From contig NW_026251709.1 of assembly GCF_025024155.1 (NCBI RefSeq), positions 806,001-870,000 of the forward strand: 64,000 nucleotides of DNA, read 5' to 3'. Position 1 is the first letter of the stretch, and every line of letters starts with the position of its first letter. Shown here piece after piece: positions 57,973 to 64,000 of this stretch. Made by a program: the position numbers and the translations under genes. This DNA comes from Gamsiella multidivaricata. Its lineage: Eukaryota; Mortierellomycota; Mortierellomycetes; Mortierellales; Mortierellaceae. Below the pieces are notes generated by a model. The model was not told where the DNA came from and did not search any database. It saw only the letters and a program-made list of their open reading frames with translations.

Positions 57973-60900
57973 TGTTCCCAAGGTATTTAGACAGTAAGGA
58001 AGAAAAGAAGCTTAAGATTTTGTGTATTGACTACGAGAGTCCCCTCCCGGCACAATTTGGGCTCTAATTACGTCTTCGAAGTTCACTCTGCAGCATTTCC
58101 AAGCACGTTTACTTTCCCAGACTCTTCTATCAACTTCTAAAAGGTAATTCACCGACCCTAGTGTCATCCCGCCCAGAAACGCCATGTTATGAGTGGCCCC
58201 ACTTCTTTCATTTCAGCAGATACGCTACGGGCTCTGCTGAGTGGGGGAGTGGCTACGATACTGGTTGTCTTCAGAAGGGTTCTACATGGCATGTGCTCTC
58301 TTGTGCGGCATGTTATCGTTCTATTTGATACAATGCCTGGAGGAACGTTGTTGAAGGCAGGGCAGGACCGCCAGAATCTTGTCTCTTACTCTCTTTCTCT
58401 CTTCCCTCTCTTGTAACGGGTTACGTCCGTCCAGGTGATGATCCATTCTTCAGAAAAAAAGGCTTCATTAACAACTGTCTTTGGATTCATCAACAACCCT
58501 TCAGAGCTTGCACCACCGCTATTTTTTATCAACTGACACTCCAATTGTTTACAGATATCTTTTGACCTGATCTAGAAACGAGGGTCAGTTAGTTTTTTCA
58601 AATCATCATTCCGCACAACGTTACACTCTCTGCTTTCACAGCATCGGCTTTCTCGGCTTTGTTTTTTTCTGGTGTGCTTGCTTTCCGAACCGGCTCACCT
58701 CTTCTATGAAGTCTGAGCGTCTGACATGCCCTACCATTTGAAAGAATGCAGTGTATTGCCCATTAGCCTGTGCAGCGACTCGTTATTTGTGAGAGGTTCG
58801 CTCAGGTGTTACTGTGGTTCTTCGGAAAGTATTGAGTACCGGCTGGACTCTAGCAAGGTCACGCGGACTTACCTGGGAGGCATCTTTGGCAGCCTATTTT
58901 TTTTTTTTCGTCCTTCAGTTATTGGAACATTAAACTAACAGGATGTAAGTTCTTTCCAATAGCGGCGATGAGTTTGGAGTTTGCCATCGATGTTATGACT
59001 AAAGATCTCGAAATGGAGGGCACTTTCGTCAAATTAGTCCAAAGGCTTTCGATGCAGAAGGGTTCTTTGCAGGATTCGACGACCATAGACGGGCTCAAAC
59101 GATTTGGTGATCTCACGATTGATATCTAGCAGGTATCACGGCTTGCGGAGCGCGGGTCTGGCTCTTCAAAAGAAGTGGAACAGTATGGCCTACAAGAAAC
59201 AACTGAATAGAGCGCGGGCGCATGAAGAGATTATCTTGAACTCGATGCACGAGCACCGGATGAAGATCCTTGATCACTCATACAAAGATCTATGTCACAC
59301 TCTAAGGTATATTCATTGAATCATATCATATAATGCTGTTGCTATACGTATGGTAGGTTTACCTGTGTTTCACTGTCTCATTACACCTAGCATCAAACAA
59401 ATCTGAGGACGCAATGAGTCAGACCGATATAGTCGTGGAACAGCAAGTGGAGATGGGCTCAACGGGCCAGGCCGACACAACTGAGAGTGATCATGTTTTG
59501 GCGGATGCATGGGGCCAGATCAACTCGACAGCAGGACAGCAAACCGCTGAGGATTCATCTAGCAGAAATATGGTAGGCGAGGTTGACAGCGTCTGCATAC
59601 ACAGGAGGCACAAGCGACGTCAGAGGTCCTATTCACGAAGTGAAAGATGCTCAAGAAGCGGGAGAGAATAGTGTGAGAATAATCAGGACGTTAATAACGT
59701 GGTGCATTCAATGAGTTTTTTTTTTTTTTTTTTAATGACTAAGCTCTTTCATTATATTTCATGTTGGGTGGACTTGGTGAGGATGTCGTGGAGATTGCGA
59801 GCTTCATCTTTGTATCTCTCTTCTGGACTGATTGGCAGGAAGAGATATGGACCTTTCAGGCGGTTACAGTATACAGCATGACGGTCTATGATAAAGGTGT
59901 TTTGCGTTATCTTCTATCCTCATACTCTTCTAGGCTGCTAGCAGGAAGAGGTGTCCATCCGGGTACACTGGGCTACTGGCAGGTGAACCCAAGGTAGGTC
60001 GGATGCACTGGGAGATTGGCAGGTGCATCCAATGAATTCATTTTTTATGGCTAAATCCATTGCTGTTTTCCTTTGAATGATAAGGCACATCAGAGGAAGG
60101 ATGGTTTCCCCTCTACCTTACATCGGAAAGGAGGATGTCCTTCACAGGGCATTATCACCCATTCCTATTTCAGGACGCGCAAGGTAGCGGAGTGGAATTT
60201 GGATGGATTTCTCACCTCCATAGGACTCACGGAAGTAGCGTTTACATCGATACTGAAGGACATGTCACGGATCAAACGTTTGCCATCTGGGATTCAGATT
60301 TTTGCGAAGAGGCTGGAAGACTACTATGGCGGCGTCTTCCAAGAGGTCATTGAAATGGCGAAAAACAATGTCCGCAAGAATGTCACCGCGCGCGTTCAAA
60401 ATGAAAAAGAACATCTACTGCTGTAGAGCTATGTGGATGACACTCTTGAGATGGATTGAACATTTCAATTCGCTCACAGCTCACAGTGCTAACAAGTCTA
60501 CTGATTTTTTTAACATTATTATCTCCAAGTGCGTGTCGAACCGTGGAAAGTGGTCGAGGTCTTCACCATGGGAAGGAGAGTCAGTCATTCTGATGTCACC
60601 GCAAGCAAAAGCTGCCTATGGTAATTGACGATTCTCCCAACGCGAATGAAGCCATTAACTTGCTAAGGTTTTTGTTGATAATGGTTATTCCAAATTTTAA
60701 CAGAGGAAAGAAGAACAGCAAGAAACGCAGCTTCGACTCCAACGACGTCAACGTCAAAAGGTTTTTTTTTCTGTTACTGTTAGCATAACTGTTGTTGTTG
60801 CTAACATTATCTCTTCAATTAGAGGTTGCATGTGGCTCTAGACGCGTGATAAAGAAGGTATGTCAGTCTCTTCCTCTTAGATTCAAGTGAGATAACTATT

Positions 60901-61603
60901 TAATTTCACCCGCTACTCTTGTTCAGGTATATGGCGTTACAAGGTGTTCTCGATAGATCGTAAACTTGCTCCCGTTATTCTGTTTCATAACCATTTTTGT
61001 GATTTGAAGCCTGCGCCTGTGTTTCTCTCGCGTGCATTATTTCAGGGCCAGCGTCTGTCCATGATTTCTTTGAGAAACCGGGTTCTTTATGGAGTGTTAC
61101 CTACGCGTTTTGTTATCATGTCCCGTGGTCTAGTAAATATTTGATTACGGGGAAGAGCACCGCTCCAGAATAAAAGAACAAACGGTCTAGTTCCTGAACC
61201 AGAATCGCTTCTTCACGTATATATCTTGTATTGCATATCGCCTTCGTTTGGATCGTCACGGATCACACCGCGCTATCGACAGGTGCTGACCACCATCGTC
61301 AGCAGTCGACATAACGAAATACAATCAGCAAGGAATGTCAATCCTGATCATTCATCACCATTGCATCGTCAATCGCTCTTAATAGCCATTGTACTCGCCC
61401 CGCCAACGTTTCCTTGATCTCCGATCGTCTCATTGGGCATCCGTCATCGGCTTATCCTCGTGAAACGGCGTTATAAGGGCGCAACGACTCCAGAGGGGTG
61501 GACTTCATTGTCACGACTCCTCACCTCATCGGACATCATATATGCGAATTCCTTGCAAGCATGGGTGATAGCTTTATAACGATATGCTGACCTCCTGTAG
61601 AGA
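57973..61603. other. Decayed region without recognisable genes
   Basis: About 3.6 kb of plus-strand short frames (for example near 58970-59130, 59104-59319, 59414-59671, 60073-60426 and 60944-61144). Some read like charged, protein-like sequence with adjacent GTA-type donors and TAG-type acceptors. I could not join any two in phase, and no family motif was seen. It may be a decayed gene or mobile element. A T tract lies near 59717-59734 and a 40-bp imperfect repeat at 59930-60031. Confidence 0.45.
59930..60031. repeat. Imperfect ~40-bp tandem repeat
   Basis: Two clear units (59954-59991 and 59995-60031) share CACTGGG, then TTGGCAGGTG/CTGGCAGGTG and ATCCA or ACCCA ends. A third, more diverged unit with GCTGCTAGCAGG precedes them. 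Confidence 0.6.
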
Positions 61604-62173
61604 ATGGTGGACCAGGACTCGGAACTTGTAGGATTTAGTAATGCGTCGATTGAGAAACTGTTATCTGGGCCGCAGAGCTGGAAAAAGGAAGAGTTGGCGT
61701 CATTTGGTGGTCCATCTACGGAGATGAATCAGTGGGTCTGTAAGAACATCGAAACTTTACATATCATTATGTGCGGCGACTCGATGAGGGAGGACGGGGA
61801 GGAAGAAGAAGGCGACGAAAGTGAAGGAATTTTGCAGCGGAAGCTAGAGATTTGGGAGATGCAGAACTTATTGTTTCGACGTCTGGGTCAGCTTACGCGT
61901 CCCAAGAAGCTGATGTTGGGATGGGAGATGCTAGGCCTGTGTGGCCGTGAGCCCGCCTTCTCCTTGCGACTCCGATCAGGGCTGAAACACTTGGATAAGC
62001 TGAAAGACCTGGAGGTATTCCACGTCTGCCACTTTGCGGACGAGATATGCACTGTTGAGAAAAGGATTGAAGGGACCGATGATAAGCCCTTGTTCGCGGG
62101 TCAGGAAGAACGACGCTGGATAAAAAAGCATTGGCCAAAGCTGAAGGAATTTAGGGTGGTCGCCTGGAGCTGA
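61604..62173 (+). pseudogene. C-terminal fragment of an F-box/LRR-type protein
   Basis: A frame of 189 codons from the ATG at 61604 resembles the last ~150 residues of the fungal F-box/LRR proteins expanded in this lineage: QWVCKNIETLHIIMCGD, an acidic insert (EEEEGDESEG), LLFRRLGQLTRPKKLMLGWE, SGLKHLDKLKDLEVFHVCHF and the end RRWIKKHWPKLKEFRVVAW. The F-box and the preceding repeats are not found upstream, where the sequence has scattered stops. It could be the last exon of a decayed gene or a 5'-truncated copy. It is in the same orientation as the broken F-box gene at 54843, but 5.6 kb away with an unrelated minus-strand gene between. Confidence 0.65.
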
Positions 62174-62380
62174 GCCAGGGATATCATTAAAGTCGTTTTG
62201 CGTATAGCATGGCTGCCAGTAAATGTTGGTCATTATCCAATGTGCTCGAGATAAAGATGCAATAAGTGTTCGTATTTATTATTTGTACAGGCATTTCTTT
62301 CGAATGCATGGTAGAGTCGTTTTTTCTTTCGTTCAATGCTTACGGCCCTCTTCAAACAACAATTCTCCTTCATGAATTCT

Positions 62381-64000
62381 TTACAACACAATCGCTACTA
62401 CAGATCCCTCCAGGCCTTCTTCCTCGCCCTCGCTATTGGCGACTCCCAAGTCTTTACGTGTCTGGTCCAGTACCTTGGCCACAGCAGCTGCACAGTTCTC
62501 CTCACCCTTCTCCAATGCGCTCGAGACCAGGCGTGAGAGCTCAAAGTCCGAGATCAGTGCCTGGTCGTACGGGTTGGGCTTCCCTCCCGCATCCGTGCCG
62601 TTTCTGTTGCTGTTCGTGGTACTATGTGCCGTGGTGTATAGCAATCCACGGTTCACCAGAATCAGCAGCTGATTCGATGCACGCTGTGGGTCTGGATGCG
62701 AAGGTTTCCTCGTCTCGAGCACGAACCGCGAAATCCTGGGGTCGGCGCTCACGTATGGAGGGTCGCTCAGATTGTTGATCCCAGCCTCATCCTGTGACCG
62801 ACCTGACATAGAGCCTTCGCCGTTGCTCTCCTGTTGTTGCTGACCACTTCCCAGGGCCTGGTCGATCTTGGCCCGAAGAGACTTTTCGACCCAGGTCGCC
62901 ACCGAGAATCGGGCCTCTTGCTCCAGCTTCCAGTCAAGGTCTCCAAAGGCCCTGGTAACAGGCAGGCCCAAGAACTTGCCGTCCTTCGTCAAGAAACTCT
63001 CGTGTGCCCCTCCTATTGATGCTCCGTCCGTGTCCACGCCGTTATGGTCGTGCTGTGAAGAACCGTTATGTTGCGTCAAGAACTGCTCCACCGTCAATGC
63101 TCGTTCCTTGACCTCCGAGACCACCTTGCGATATTCCTCCGAGCCCTGGTACCGGACGGAATGCTCGTGTGTCTCTGGTGGGTTTAATCGTTGAGCTGTC
63201 CATTGACCCTGGGCATCAAAGCCTGCCAAGATGGCAACCGAGTCACCCAACTGCGCCAAATATAAGTCGTGCTTCAAAACCGCATCATTTGTCTCACTTC
63301 CTGTTGTTGTAGCTGATGATGGTGCGGTATGCGGTGCCAAGAACCCGACCAGTGCTGTGGACCCTGTCACGACCCTCGCAATCACTTCCTGTGTCTTCTT
63401 AAGTTCTTCCTCGGACGGAAGCTGGTCCGCGGTCTCTGGCTGGGTCAATGCTACGGTGATAGCTGTCGCCAGCAAGAGTTCATCAAGCTCCTTGAACGTC
63501 GACTTGAGCGTGTCGACCACTTGTGTGGGGTCAATCTTACAGGTGTTGGGGTTTTGATGATGATCATCGTCCGAGTGATCGAGCTGGGTCGAGAGCGATT
63601 CGTCCAGGATGGGGACCAAGTGCTGCTGGAGGTATTCGGCACATTGTGGGCCGAGGTGTGCTAAATAAATAATTACACAAAGGGGTTAAAATAATCATTT
63701 ATAGCGGGGTGGATGGTGCGTGCGCATTGTCCGTTGAGCATTGGGCTGAAACGGCCTTGCTTTGAATATTGTATCGGAGGGCACATGAAAGTAAACGCGC
63801 CTCTGGCAGGAATGAATCCACTGCTGCATGAGAACCTTAAATATAGCGAAAGAAAAAACTGGTGGGAAAAAACAAGAGAAGAGGGAGAGGGAGAGTGGGT
63901 GTATGTGTATCAGCTGAGTTCACTTACGATCATACAGTCCAACCAAGAGGCCACCTTCGAAGCCAGTGGGCTGTACACTAACGCGGCCGTTGTGATCGCC
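62381..64000 (-). CDS. PP2C-type (PPM) phosphatase-like protein, 5' end outside the window
   Basis: Exon 63660-62381 and the partial exon 64000-63928 join in phase 1 across a GT-AG intron. Order of motifs: VQPTGFEGGLLVGLYDPHLGPQ (the usual DGH reads DPH), STALVGFLAPH, LYLAQLGDSVAILAG (the GDS motif), FLGLPVTRAFGDLDWK (the TRAFGD motif), then LLILVNRGLLYTTAH where active enzymes have SDGLWD, and a final EGSVVAIVL where DNxTVIVV is usual. The PDP/Ptc5-like FEGG and GPQC...YL features suggest the pyruvate-dehydrogenase-phosphatase branch. Loss of the two C-terminal metal-binding aspartates suggests weak or no phosphatase activity. Long inserts (Gln/Asn/Ser-rich) separate the motifs. At least 450 residues; the N-terminus, and any targeting sequence, lies beyond 64000. 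Confidence 0.8.

Noticed and set aside
58963..59319. Protein-like charged frames near a possible transposase
   Set aside because: Two overlapping frames look equally plausible, neither has a DDE or other recognisable motif, and no splice join keeps phase; left as unassigned sequence.

Overview
The window looks like nuclear DNA of a filamentous early-diverging fungus, most likely Mortierellomycotina (Mortierella, Linnemannia, Podila and relatives). This is inferred from gene content and structure. Most genes carry several short introns of about 70-190 nt. The content includes an expanded family of leucine-rich-repeat (RNI-like) proteins, F-box/LRR fragments, a Crinkler-type N-terminus, a GT10 fucosyltransferase, a PDR-type ABC transporter and an AA11-like LPMO. 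No species can be named from sequence alone.

Layout. 0-3 kb is degenerate: a C-terminal fragment of a GT34-like glycosyltransferase beside the fossil of a Helitron-type Pif1 helicase. 3.09-5.17 kb is a large palindrome. Its two 900-bp arms are identical by eye and each carries the same small secreted cysteine-rich protein gene, transcribed away from a 281-bp spacer. The homology continues past the arm ends in diverged form. 6.6-11.1 kb holds a broken member of the LRR family, bracketed by a diverged direct repeat. 11.7-17.7 kb holds a His-brace LPMO converging on a four-exon PDR transporter. 18.1-22.3 kb has no recognisable gene.

22.3-35.6 kb is conserved core DNA: a cytochrome b5/acyl-CoA dehydrogenase fusion ending in a PTS1-like AKL, ELP3 and CCA1 sharing a divergent promoter, a PX-PB1 scaffold protein and a tetraspanin. 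36.5-42.9 kb holds two convergent LRR-family genes, one intact and glutamine-rich, one with an Arg/Ser-rich linker. 43.5-54.2 kb is again core: HEM2, a SNG1/DUF3533 membrane protein, mitochondrial ribosomal protein bL9m facing frataxin across a 240-bp promoter, and coatomer delta. 54.8-62.2 kb is a decayed accessory stretch (broken F-box/LRR gene, truncated Crinkler N-terminus, a second F-box fragment) around an apparently intact GT10 fucosyltransferase. A PP2C-like gene runs off the right end.

Functionally, several core genes form pairs: ELP3 and CCA1 both act in tRNA maturation, while bL9m and frataxin are mitochondrial, with HEM2 (haem synthesis) nearby. The accessory blocks share secreted or recognition-type proteins and signs of duplication, decay and possibly gene conversion. 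Points most worth a second look are the palindrome, the LRR family with its conserved CECG/HLAKHEGYDI module, the b5-ACAD fusion, the PP2C that lacks metal-binding aspartates, a one-base frameshift in frataxin, and two introns with GC donors.
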